Positions 1 to 6,036 of a stretch of DNA of 17,340 bases are shown here, one piece after another. The DNA is from Anaerolineaceae bacterium (GTDB lineage Bacteria; Chloroflexota; Anaerolineae; Anaerolineales; Villigracilaceae), in the NCBI GenBank assembly GCA_009885445.1, contig VFKQ01000305.1, forward strand, positions 1 through 17,340. The letters run 5' to 3'. The notes beneath the pieces were generated by a model. The model saw only the letters and a program-made list of their open reading frames with translations, had not been told where the DNA came from and ran no database searches. Made by a program: the position numbers and the translations under genes. Numbering within the stretch: position 1 is the first letter of the stretch; each line of letters opens with the position of its first letter.

Positions 1-451
1 CGGTTGGGCCACGCCCGAAGAATTTGCCGATGCGCTGGCCCTGAGCAACGCGCTCCCCGGGCCGATTGCGCCACAGGTCTCGGCATTTTTCGGCTACAAA
101 CTTGGCGGTCTAAGCGGAGCCATCGCCGCCGTCTCAGGGACGGTTGTGCCCGCCACCCTGCTGATGCTTATCCTCGTGGCATTCTTCTTCAACATCAAAG
201 ACAACCCCAACCTGCAAGCCATGCTCAAAGCCGTGCGCCCCGTCGTCGTCGGCCTGCTAATGTGGACGGCTTACACGATGGCCTACACAATTTTCAATGT
301 CAGCAACGGCGGCTGGGGAGCGAGTCTGCTCGGCAGTTGGGACAAGGTCATCATCGCGCTAATCGCCTTTGCACTGCTGACGTTCACACAGATTAATCCC
401 GTCTGGCTCGTGCTCGCCGCCGCCGCGTTTGGGTTTTTTGTGTATCGGTAG
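1..451 (+). CDS. Chromate transporter (CHR family), 3' part
   Basis: Reading from base 2, an open frame of 149 codons runs to a TAG at 449-451 and is open at the left edge. The visible part begins with the CHR-family signature (SNALPGPIAPQ, then FFGYKLGG). It continues with hydrophobic segments (VVPATLLMLILVAFFF, VVVGLLMWTAYTMAY, VIIALIAFALL, VWLVLAAAAFGFFVY) separated by the family-typical stretch NPNLQAMLKAVRP. CHR proteins are inner-membrane carriers that export chromate or take up chromate/sulfate-like anions. Short-chain members are about 190 residues, so roughly 40 N-terminal residues are probably outside the window. Short-chain CHR proteins usually work as adjacent pairs, and the partner, if any, would lie to the left. 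Family assignment is firm; the substrate is not shown by the sequence. Confidence 0.88.
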   Translation, partial: GWATPEEFADALALSNALPGPIAPQVSAFFGYKLGGLSGAIAAVSGTVVPATLLMLILVAFFFNIKDNPNLQAMLKAVRPVVVGLLMWTAYTMAYTIFNVSNGGWGASLLGSWDKVIIALIAFALLTFTQINPVWLVLAAAAFGFFVYR

Positions 452-462
452 TTGGGCATTGG

Positions 463-565
463 GCGACTGAAGTCGCGCCAACGCCTGCGAAGCCGACCTT
501 CGTCGGCTGATGCGAATTAGTCCGCGAAGGCAGACTTTGTAGTTGTAGTGGCGATTTCAATCGCC
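463..565. repeat. Compound hairpin repeat (three stems)
   Basis: Three short perfect stems lie in a row between the chromate-transporter stop and the HepT-like remnant: GCGACT/AGTCGC at 463-476, AGCCGAC/GTCGGCT at 491-508, and GGCGAT/ATCGCC at 550-565. The two outer stems share the GGCGA..TCGCC theme, so the whole has the form of one bounded mobile or REP-like unit of about 100 bases. It ends where homology to the toxin family starts. Repeat status genome-wide is inferred, since only one copy of this type is in the window. Confidence 0.6.
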
Positions 566-778
566 CACCTGGCGATACTGGTGATGGGCGAAGCGGCGCA
601 TCATTTGTCTGCTCAGTTTCGCAACAAACATCCCGAAATTCCCTGGGCAAAATTCATTGGAATGCGAAATGTTCTAGCACACGAGTACGGGGAAACCTTG
701 ATGGGCCGTGTTTGGGTCGCGTCTACCGAAGACGTGCCAGAGTTGCTTGCGGCATTGCAGAAGTTGCTCCCCGATTAA
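548..778 (+). pseudogene. HepT-like (DUF86) toxin, 5'-truncated remnant
   Basis: The frame from the GTG at 548 encodes 76 residues ending at TAA 776-778. From about base 566 it matches the C-terminal two-thirds of HepT/DUF86 proteins: VMGEAAHHLS, then HPEIPWAKFIGMRNVLAHEY. It keeps the RX4HXY ribonuclease motif (RNVLAHEY). Family members are about 110-115 residues, so the first helix or helices are missing. The first codons here (VAISIA) are encoded by the right stem of the adjacent hairpin repeat. No MntA-type nucleotidyltransferase antitoxin is visible on either side. I read this as a decayed toxin whose 5' end was replaced by the repeat. A short functional protein starting at GTG cannot be excluded, but no clear ribosome-binding site precedes it. 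Confidence 0.7.
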
Positions 779-852
779 TCGCAAACTCAGCGAAGGATTT
801 TATGCTGGAGCGGGGGTATCGCCATTCGAGGGCTGTAAAAATATTATGCTTG

Positions 853-861
853 TGGTAAAAT
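853..861 (+). promoter_or_regulatory. Possible extended -10 element upstream of the EF-hand gene
   Basis: TGGTAAAAT fits an extended -10 (TGnTATAAT with one mismatch). It lies about 130 bases upstream of the EF-hand start codon, and no convincing -35 is present. The 779-989 gap holds nothing else recognisable. Weak call. Confidence 0.25.
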
Positions 862-989
862 TGGATTCATTCAGTTCTATTTGCAAAGATATTTCCAAAC
901 AGGAGGTGAACGGAAAATTTTGGCTCTGCAACATCAAGCGCTCATCCATCTCTTCATAGTGAAAAGAACATTCATCCTGGAGGCATCCC

Positions 990-1544
990 ATGTTATCTGA
1001 TCTGCAAAAACGAAAGTTAACCCATCTGTTCAAAATTAATAATTTAAGCGGTGACGGGCATCTCGCCCGCGAAGATATGGAAATTGCCATGAAAAACATG
1101 GCCCACGAGTTCAACGTGGCCACAAGCTCTGAAACATTTTCTGACCTCAAGACGATGTTTGAGAGCCAATGGGAACAAATTAAGGGATTCGCCGACCCCA
1201 ACGGGGATGGCCGCGTCACCCTGCCCGAATGGCTGACTTACTGGGATAACATCTTGAGCGTGGATGGCGCACTGGATATGCTCGTTATGGGTTACAACGC
1301 ATCCTTCCATGCGCTCTTCGACCTCGTGGACCCGAGCGGCCCCAAAGGCGCGTTTAATACTGACCGCTGGGGCAAATATTTCGCCGCCTACAACCAGCCG
1401 CGCGAATATGGTGTCAGCGCCATCAAAGCCATTGACAAGAACGGCAGTGGCTTGGTGGACGTGAATGAAGCCATGCTTGCCACCCGCGAATTCTTTGGGG
1501 ATGATCCCAACGCACCTGGTAACGCCCTCTTTGGCCCTTACTAA
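990..1544 (+). CDS. EF-hand calcium-binding protein (calexcitin/sarcoplasmic-CaBP-like)
   Basis: This gene encodes 184 residues from ATG 990, preceded by GGAGG at 979-983 (6-base spacing). Four EF-hand positions can be read. Loop 1 is residues 18-29 (NLSGDGHLARED, with Asn at position 1 and Asp at 12). Loop 2 is 69-80 (DPNGDGRVTLPE, canonical). Loop 3 starts at 114 (DPSGPKGAF, degenerate and lacking ligands). Loop 4 is 149-160 (DKNGSGLVDVNE, near canonical). The size and the pattern of one dead third loop resemble bacterial calerythrin and animal calexcitin or sarcoplasmic calcium-binding proteins, which act as cytosolic calcium buffers or sensors. There is no signal peptide or membrane segment, so it should be cytoplasmic. 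It is a single-gene unit closed by a strong hairpin. Its target or physiological role cannot be inferred from the neighbours. Confidence 0.88.
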   Translation: MLSDLQKRKLTHLFKINNLSGDGHLAREDMEIAMKNMAHEFNVATSSETFSDLKTMFESQWEQIKGFADPNGDGRVTLPEWLTYWDNILSVDGALDMLVMGYNASFHALFDLVDPSGPKGAFNTDRWGKYFAAYNQPREYGVSAIKAIDKNGSGLVDVNEAMLATREFFGDDPNAPGNALFGPY

Positions 1545-1560
1545 AATCCAACAAACCTGC

Positions 1561-1606
1561 AACAGAGAAACCCGTTTCATCAAAGGAAACGGGTTTCTCT
1601 GTTTGG
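1561..1606 (+). terminator. Hairpin terminator after the EF-hand gene
   Basis: A perfect 18-bp stem (1561-1578 with 1586-1603) with a 7-base loop (ATCAAAG) starts 16 bases after the EF-hand stop codon. The U-run is short (GTTT), so intrinsic termination may be incomplete. The next gene's TTG start is only about 38 bases further on. Confidence 0.65.
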
Positions 1607-1641
1607 TACAATAGCCACGAAGTTCCTCTCTGGAGAATCTC

Positions 1642-2664
1642 TTGGCTAAAACACTAAAGATTGTCATTCCGATGGCTGGCTGGGGGACACGCATGCGGCC
1701 GCATACTTACAGCAAGCCCAAACCCCTCGTCAGCGTGGCGGGCAAGACGGTGCTCGAACATCTGTTCGATATGTTCGCCAGTCTGCCCGACTCATTTAAT
1801 GCCGAGTACGTGTTCATCGTCACGCCTTATCTCGGCGAGACGCAAATCCCCGCCTTCATTAAAGAACATTATCCGAGCATAAAGGCCAGTTACGTCGTGC
1901 AAAGCGAGATGAAGGGCCAGTCGCATGCATTGTGGCTGGCGCGCGAACATCTACACGGGCCGATGATCATGTGCTTCTCGGATACTTTAATGGATGCAGA
2001 CTTCTCGGGCCTCGACAAAGAATCTGCCGACGCTATTGCCTGGGTGATGCCCGTGGAGGATCCCCGTCGCTTCGGCGTGGTCGAACTCGGACCTGATGGC
2101 TGGGTGCGCCGCCTGATCGAAAAGCCAGCAACGACCGAGAACAACCTCGCGCTGGTTGGGTGCTACTATTTCAAAGACGCCGCGTCCCTGCTCGCGGCGG
2201 TTGACGAACAAATCAAGCGCGGCGCGATGCTCAAGAACGAATATTTCCTAGCCGATGCCATCTCAATCATGATCGAGCGCGGCGCAAAAGTGCGCACCGA
2301 GAAAATATCCACGTGGCTGGATACGGGGACAATTGAGGCGACGTTGGAGACGAACAGAGTCATGCTGGGAAAAAGTAGACAAGTAGACAGGTATACAGGT
2401 ACACATGTAAAGATCGTTGAACCTGTGTTCATTCATCCCAGCGCACAGATAGAGAACTCAACCATCGGGCCGCATGCCTCCATTGGAGCGGAGTGCAAGA
2501 TCAGCGACAGCCATATCGAAGACAGCATCATCGAAGCGGGGTGCGAGATTGTCGCCGCGGGTCTGAGTCACTCCATTGTGGGCAGGCAGGCCAAAGTCCA
2601 CGGGCGAGGCGCGGGGAGCGCGATGCAGTTGAATATCGGCGATAATAGTCAGGTTAACATTTGA
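1642..2664 (+). CDS. Sugar-phosphate nucleotidyltransferase with left-handed beta-helix tail
   Basis: This encodes 340 residues from a TTG start, chosen because GGAG at 1632-1635 sits 6 bases upstream and the family's N-terminal strand (KIVIPMAG) follows at once. The nucleotidyl-transferase domain (about residues 1-240) carries the GxGTR signature at 13-17 (GWGTR), KPKP at 25-28, GQSHAL at 92-97 and an Asp in the metal-binding position (CFSD, D114). Residues 256-340 show hexapeptide-type repeats (VFIHPSAQI, STIGPHASIG, CKISDSHIEDSIIEAG), so it is a two-domain enzyme like archaeal and chloroflexal RmlA/GlmU-type proteins. It should join a sugar-1-phosphate to an NTP to give an NDP-sugar; which sugar cannot be read here. 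The domain linker (245-255) is encoded by an 8-base tandem repeat. The downstream aminotransferase and glycosyltransferase fit an NDP-sugar or surface-glycan context. Confidence 0.85.
   Translation: MAKTLKIVIPMAGWGTRMRPHTYSKPKPLVSVAGKTVLEHLFDMFASLPDSFNAEYVFIVTPYLGETQIPAFIKEHYPSIKASYVVQSEMKGQSHALWLAREHLHGPMIMCFSDTLMDADFSGLDKESADAIAWVMPVEDPRRFGVVELGPDGWVRRLIEKPATTENNLALVGCYYFKDAASLLAAVDEQIKRGAMLKNEYFLADAISIMIERGAKVRTEKISTWLDTGTIEATLETNRVMLGKSRQVDRYTGTHVKIVEPVFIHPSAQIENSTIGPHASIGAECKISDSHIEDSIIEAGCEIVAAGLSHSIVGRQAKVHGRGAGSAMQLNIGDNSQVNI
2375..2406. repeat. Four degenerate 8-base tandem units inside a coding sequence
   Basis: GTAGACAA, GTAGACAG, GTATACAG and GTACACAT follow one another without gaps and encode residues 245-255 of the nucleotidyltransferase, between its catalytic and beta-helix domains. 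The unit is not a multiple of three, but four units plus flanks keep the frame. Confidence 0.8.
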
Positions 2665-2678
2665 CCCTGTCACAGCTG

Positions 2679-2699
2679 CACTTGCGTCAGGTGCAAGTG
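2679..2699. repeat. Hairpin after the nucleotidyltransferase gene
   Basis: CACTTGC and GCAAGTG form a perfect 7-bp stem with a 7-base loop, starting 15 bases after the stop codon. No U-run follows, so it is not a clear intrinsic terminator. It may aid 3'-end stability or be a repeat relic. Confidence 0.4.
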
Positions 2700-2710
2700 T
2701 TGCGAGGGCT

Positions 2711-2750
2711 GGTGGTCGAGTAGGCGGCGCTCTTCCGCCGTATCGAGACC
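2711..2750. repeat. REP-like palindromic element, copy 1
   Basis: This 40-base imperfect hairpin has ends that, read on the minus strand, are GGTCTCGATACGGCGG and CGCCGCCTACTCGACCACC. Both ends recur exactly at 13240-13306, in the other orientation, so this is a dispersed repeat. It lies between the nucleotidyltransferase and aminotransferase genes. Confidence 0.85.
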
Positions 2751-2759
2751 AAGCCCGAA

Positions 2760-2822
2760 GCAATCTCCTGTTCGACGAGGAGATTGCTTCGTCGCCGAAA
2801 TACGGCTCCTCGCAATGACGAA
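2760..2822. repeat. Hairpin repeat before the aminotransferase
   Basis: GCAATCTCCT (2760-2769) and AGGAGATTGC (2778-2787) form a perfect 10-bp stem with an 8-base loop. The right arm's ATTGC then pairs again with GCAAT at 2812-2816, giving an alternative fold. Sequences of the form GGAGATTGCTTCGTC followed by CTCCTCGCAATGACG are, from memory, widespread bacterial intergenic repeats; a genome search would confirm this. Confidence 0.6.
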
Positions 2823-2851
2823 TGTACGATAGAAAAAAATCCGGAGGTCCA

Positions 2852-4030
2852 ATGCAGGAAGTCACGAACACAGCACGTCTTTCCAAACGCGTCGCGGGAT
2901 TAAAACCCAGCGGCATTCGAAAGTTTTTCGATATCGCCGCCACGATGAAGGACGTTATCTCGCTCGGCATCGGCGAACCAGACTTCACCACACCCAAACC
3001 GATTCTGGATGCGGGCATCCGTTCGTTGTTAAATGGCGAGACGCATTACACCTCCAATCACGGCAAACTCGAATTGCGCCGTTCGATTGCAAACAACATC
3101 GAAAAACTTTATGGTGTGAAGTATGATCCTGCGAATGAAATCATTGCAACAGTGGGAGTCTCTGAGGCGTTGTATTTAACTTTCACCGCCATCCTCGACC
3201 CGGGCGACGAAGTTATCATCCCCACGCCCTGTTTCGTTTCGTATCAGGCCGAAGTGATCATGGCGGGCGGCGTGCCCATCGAAGTAATCGCGCGCGTTGA
3301 AAATAATTTCATGGTCGACCCCGACGACATTCGCAAGGCCATCACGCCGCGCACGAAAGCAATTTTTATCGGCTATCCATCCAACCCCACCGGCGCGGTG
3401 GCCACACGCGAAGTGATGCTCGAGATCGCGCACATCGCCGAAGAGCACGACCTGCTTGTCGTCTCGGACGAAATTTACGACCGCCTCGTTTACGATTTTG
3501 AACACGTCTGCTTCCCCGCGCTCGACGAAAGCCTGAAGGCGCGCACGATTCTGCTGGGCGGATTCTCAAAAGATTATGCGATGACCGGCTGGCGCATCGG
3601 ATATGCCTGCGGCCCCGAAGATATTATCCAGGGCCTCGTGCGGATTCACCAATACACGATCATGTCCGCGCCGACAACGGCCCAGGACGCCGCGATCGAA
3701 GCGCTGGCGTCGGGCGAACCCTACGTGCAGGAGATGGTCACCGAGTACAACCGCCGCCGCCGCTTAATCGTTGACGGACTCAACCGCCTCGGCCTGAAAA
3801 CTTTCGAGCCGCGCGGCGCGTTCTACTCCTTCCCGAATATCTCCGCCAGCGGCATGGACGATGAAACTTTTTGCGAAAAATTATTACTGGAGGAACATGT
3901 GGCCGTGGTGCCGGGCAGTTCCTTCGGCGCGGGCGGCGAGGGATTCGTCCGCGCCTGCTACGCCACGGAATATTCAAAAATCGAAGAAGCCCTGCATCGC
4001 ATGGAAAAATTTATGAGCAGGCATGGGTGA
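2852..4030 (+). CDS. PLP-dependent class I/II aminotransferase (aspartate aminotransferase family)
   Basis: This encodes 392 residues. ATG 2852 is chosen over the in-frame ATG at 2822 because GGAGG at 2843-2847 lies 4 bases upstream of it and 392 is the usual length for the family; the extra ten residues would be encoded by repeat sequence. Fold-type I landmarks are all present: SLGIGEPDF (37-45), Asn178 in YPSNPTG, Asp206 and Tyr209 in VSDEIYDRL, the PLP lysine K240 in GGFSKDYAMTGWRIGY, and the carboxylate-binding Arg367 in FVRACYA. It should transfer an amino group between an amino acid such as aspartate, alanine or an aromatic and 2-oxoglutarate in the cytosol. Exact substrate preference cannot be read. 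It follows the nucleotidyltransferase after a 187-base repeat-filled gap, so co-transcription is uncertain. Confidence 0.9.
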   Translation: MQEVTNTARLSKRVAGLKPSGIRKFFDIAATMKDVISLGIGEPDFTTPKPILDAGIRSLLNGETHYTSNHGKLELRRSIANNIEKLYGVKYDPANEIIATVGVSEALYLTFTAILDPGDEVIIPTPCFVSYQAEVIMAGGVPIEVIARVENNFMVDPDDIRKAITPRTKAIFIGYPSNPTGAVATREVMLEIAHIAEEHDLLVVSDEIYDRLVYDFEHVCFPALDESLKARTILLGGFSKDYAMTGWRIGYACGPEDIIQGLVRIHQYTIMSAPTTAQDAAIEALASGEPYVQEMVTEYNRRRRLIVDGLNRLGLKTFEPRGAFYSFPNISASGMDDETFCEKLLLEEHVAVVPGSSFGAGGEGFVRACYATEYSKIEEALHRMEKFMSRHG

Positions 4031-4034
4031 GGGA

Positions 4035-4055
4035 AGAGAACAGAGAATAGAGAGC
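4035..4055. repeat. Three 7-base tandem units
   Basis: AGAGAAC, AGAGAAT and AGAGAGC follow directly after the aminotransferase stop. The run is short but has the same character as the tandem tracts at 2375 and 16097. Confidence 0.5.
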
Positions 4056-4099
4056 AGTGGTCATAAATCGGGTGAAAAAAATTCTAATTATGGTGATTT

Positions 4100-5755
4100 A
4101 TGTTTAAAGATTTTTTCACTCAACGCATCCAGCGCGGACTTGTGCGCAGGCTCAACAATTTAAAGATTGCGCGCACGGCACAACTCGTGTCCCGCAACTC
4201 GCCACCTGCTTCCGGCGCGCCGGTAATTTTCTTCAAGGCCTCCACGGGCATTGACGACCTCTCGTGGAACGCAGGATTTCACCTGTTGACTTCGTGGGCC
4301 TTGCGCCTGCAAGGAATCCCCGTGGTGTATTTCGCCTGTGACGCGGGCATGAGTCATTGTGTGCTCGGCACGAATCGGGATAACCCTCATCAAGAAATGC
4401 CGTGCAAAACGTGTGTTCATCAATCGAAAACATTGTATGCGGGGGTAAAAACTTTGGAGTCGGACAGCTTGCTGTCCGACATGCGGGAGCAAGCTCCCGC
4501 ACTCCATAGCAAAGTCAATTGGTTCAAGTTTCAGCAAGACCCGCAACTCGCATCTCGCATCTCGCAACTTCACTTGCAAGACCTCATGACTTTCACATGG
4601 AATGAAATCCCTCTCGGCGCATTGTGCCTCCCCGGCCTGCGCTGGATTTTGCGCATTCATCATTTGAACGACGACAAAGCGACTCGCTACTTGTTGCGCG
4701 GATACATTTTGTCCGCGTGGAATGTGGCGCAGAAATTCTCGAAACTGCTCGACGAGACGAATCCGCGCGCGGTGATCGTCTTCAACGGACAGTTCTTCCC
4801 CGAAGCGACGGCCCGTTACCTTGCGCAGAAGCGCGGCATTCGCGTCATCACCCACGAGGTGGGACTGCAACCCGCCTCCGCGTTCTTCACCGACGGCGAA
4901 GCGACGGCGTACCCGATTCGCATTCCCGAGTCGTTCGAGATGAACGATGAGCAAAACGCCAAACTAGACACATATCTCGCAAAACGCTTTCAAGGCGACT
5001 TCAGCATGGCGGGCATCAAATTCTGGGCAGACATGCGCGGACTCGACGAGTCGTTTTTGCAAAAGGCCGCGAAGTTTCGGCAAATCGTGCCCGTCTTTAC
5101 TAACGTCATCTTCGACACCAGTCAGCCGCACGCCAACACGGTCTTTGAAGATATGTTCGATTGGCTCGATTTAATCTTGGAAGAAATTCGCCTGCACCCC
5201 GAAACGCTATTTGTGATTCGCGCACACCCGGACGAATCGCGAGTCCGCAAGGCGAGCCGCGAGACAGTGGCGGGCTGGGTCGAAGCACGCCGCGTGGACG
5301 ATTTACCCAATGTCATTTTCGTCGGCCCAACTGAATCGCTCAGTTCGTATGAATTGATTCTCAAGTCAAAGTTCGTCATGGTCTACAACTCCACGATCGG
5401 GCTCGAAGCCTCCATCATGGGTGTGCCCGTGTTGTGTGCAGGCAAGGCGCGCTTCACGCAATATCCCACAGTATTTTTTCCGCAGACGGTTGAAGAAGTA
5501 AGAAGCAAGATGAAAGAGTTTTTAGATTCAGAAAAAATCGAAATCCCCGCAGAATTCAAGCGCAATGCGCGCAGGTTTTTGTATTACCAGTTGTTCCGCA
5601 CGTCATTGCCATTCGGGGAATTTCTCGAACCGTCCGTGCGCACCACGCAGACGAGGTTGAAGCGCTTTGGGTTGGACGAGTTGGTGGGGGCGGATGCAAT
5701 CAAGGTGATCAAAGAGGGAGTACTTGCAAGCAGTGATTTCTTACTGGGGGAATAG
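4100..5755 (+). CDS. GT-B-like capsule/surface polysaccharide transferase
   Basis: This encodes 551 residues from ATG 4100, with a weak GGTGA 3 bases upstream. The C-terminal half resembles capsule polysaccharide biosynthesis (KpsS-type) and CDP-glycerol-transferase-like GT-B proteins. Landmarks are PVFTNVIFDTS, LFVIRAHPDESR (from R374), VGPTESLSSYELI, and the donor-site-like segment VYNSTIGLEASIMGVPVLC (N430-E436 region) followed by GKARF. The N-terminal half has a Rossmann-like region (PVIFFKASTG, GIPVVYFACDAGMSHCVLG). A cysteine pair (CKTC) lies near residue 102. No membrane helices are seen, so it is probably cytoplasmic or membrane-peripheral. It should transfer a sugar or sugar-alcohol phosphate during surface-glycan synthesis; donor and acceptor are unknown. 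Residues 119-135 are encoded by a double-hairpin repeat inserted in frame. Confidence 0.7.
   Translation: MFKDFFTQRIQRGLVRRLNNLKIARTAQLVSRNSPPASGAPVIFFKASTGIDDLSWNAGFHLLTSWALRLQGIPVVYFACDAGMSHCVLGTNRDNPHQEMPCKTCVHQSKTLYAGVKTLESDSLLSDMREQAPALHSKVNWFKFQQDPQLASRISQLHLQDLMTFTWNEIPLGALCLPGLRWILRIHHLNDDKATRYLLRGYILSAWNVAQKFSKLLDETNPRAVIVFNGQFFPEATARYLAQKRGIRVITHEVGLQPASAFFTDGEATAYPIRIPESFEMNDEQNAKLDTYLAKRFQGDFSMAGIKFWADMRGLDESFLQKAAKFRQIVPVFTNVIFDTSQPHANTVFEDMFDWLDLILEEIRLHPETLFVIRAHPDESRVRKASRETVAGWVEARRVDDLPNVIFVGPTESLSSYELILKSKFVMVYNSTIGLEASIMGVPVLCAGKARFTQYPTVFFPQTVEEVRSKMKEFLDSEKIEIPAEFKRNARRFLYYQLFRTSLPFGEFLEPSVRTTQTRLKRFGLDELVGADAIKVIKEGVLASSDFLLGE
4456..4505. repeat. Double-hairpin REP-like element inside a reading frame
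   Basis: Two back-to-back palindromes, GTCGGACAGC/GCTGTCCGAC (4459-4480) and TGCGGGAGC/GCTCCCGCA (4482-4501), are enclosed by an outer pair GGAGT (4456-4460) and ACTCC (4501-4505). The structure is translated without a stop as LESDSLLSDMREQAPAL in the glycan transferase. Confidence 0.85.
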
Positions 5756-5759
5756 TGTT

Positions 5760-5936
5760 TTATTCTGGCACCAACACAAAATCCATCGTCCCCTCCACCG
5801 CGCCGTTCGGGTGATAACTGTTCACGCCAATCGTGCGATAGCCCTCGGCAGAGATGCGCATGTGAATGTGCTCAGGCGGGTTGCACTCCTTGACGCCGCA
5901 ACTTTTTCCCCGTAAGATATGCCCGTAATTAGAACA
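5760..5936 (-). pseudogene. Remnant of an intradiol-dioxygenase-like protein (C-terminus)
   Basis: The minus-strand frame from 5936 down to a TAA at 5762-5760 gives 58 residues with no N-terminal start. It includes CNPPEHIHMRISAEGYRTIG and ends in DFVLVPE. The PxHIH block with ISAxGYRT is the pattern around the second pair of iron-ligand histidines in intradiol ring-cleavage dioxygenases, where the protein would normally continue into a final beta-strand. Upstream sequence is stopped in frame at 5937-5939 and then becomes the inverted repeat at 5953-6014. This looks like the 3' scrap of a gene cut off at its 5' side. It is convergent with the glycan transferase, 4 bases away. The family call rests on one motif and is moderate. 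Confidence 0.5.
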
Positions 5937-5952
5937 TTAATTCAAAACACTT

Positions 5953-6014
5953 AAACACAAAGGACACGAAGTACACAAAGGTTTTCCTTCGTGCCCTTGG
6001 TGTCCTTCGTGTTT
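5953..6014. repeat. Long imperfect inverted repeat upstream of gyrA
   Basis: Two 29-base arms (5953-5981 and 5986-6014) around a TTTT loop, built on the themes AAACACAAAGGACACG and TGTCCTTCGTGTTT, with a few mismatches. It ends 22 bases before the gyrA ATG, just short of its ribosome-binding site (GGAG at 6028-6031), so a transcript starting upstream would carry a large hairpin in the gyrA leader. Confidence 0.8.
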
Positions 6015-6036
6015 GAAAAATAAATCTGGAGTCAAC

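Noticed and set aside
708..959. 83-codon plus-strand frame before the EF-hand gene
   Set aside because: It starts inside the HepT-like remnant in another frame, has no start signals and no family resemblance.
1044..1694. 216-codon minus-strand open frame
   Set aside because: Antisense to the EF-hand gene and its terminator; translation shows no family features.
2822..2851. Upstream ATG extending the aminotransferase by ten residues
   Set aside because: The extension is encoded by the end of a repeat, and GGAGG is correctly spaced only for ATG 2852.
4160..4954. 264-codon minus-strand open frame
   Set aside because: Antisense shadow of the glycan transferase; no motifs in it.
6013..6036. TTG start extending GyrA by eight residues
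   Set aside because: The TTG lies in the right arm of the inverted repeat; the ribosome-binding site and the conserved N-terminus favour ATG 6037.
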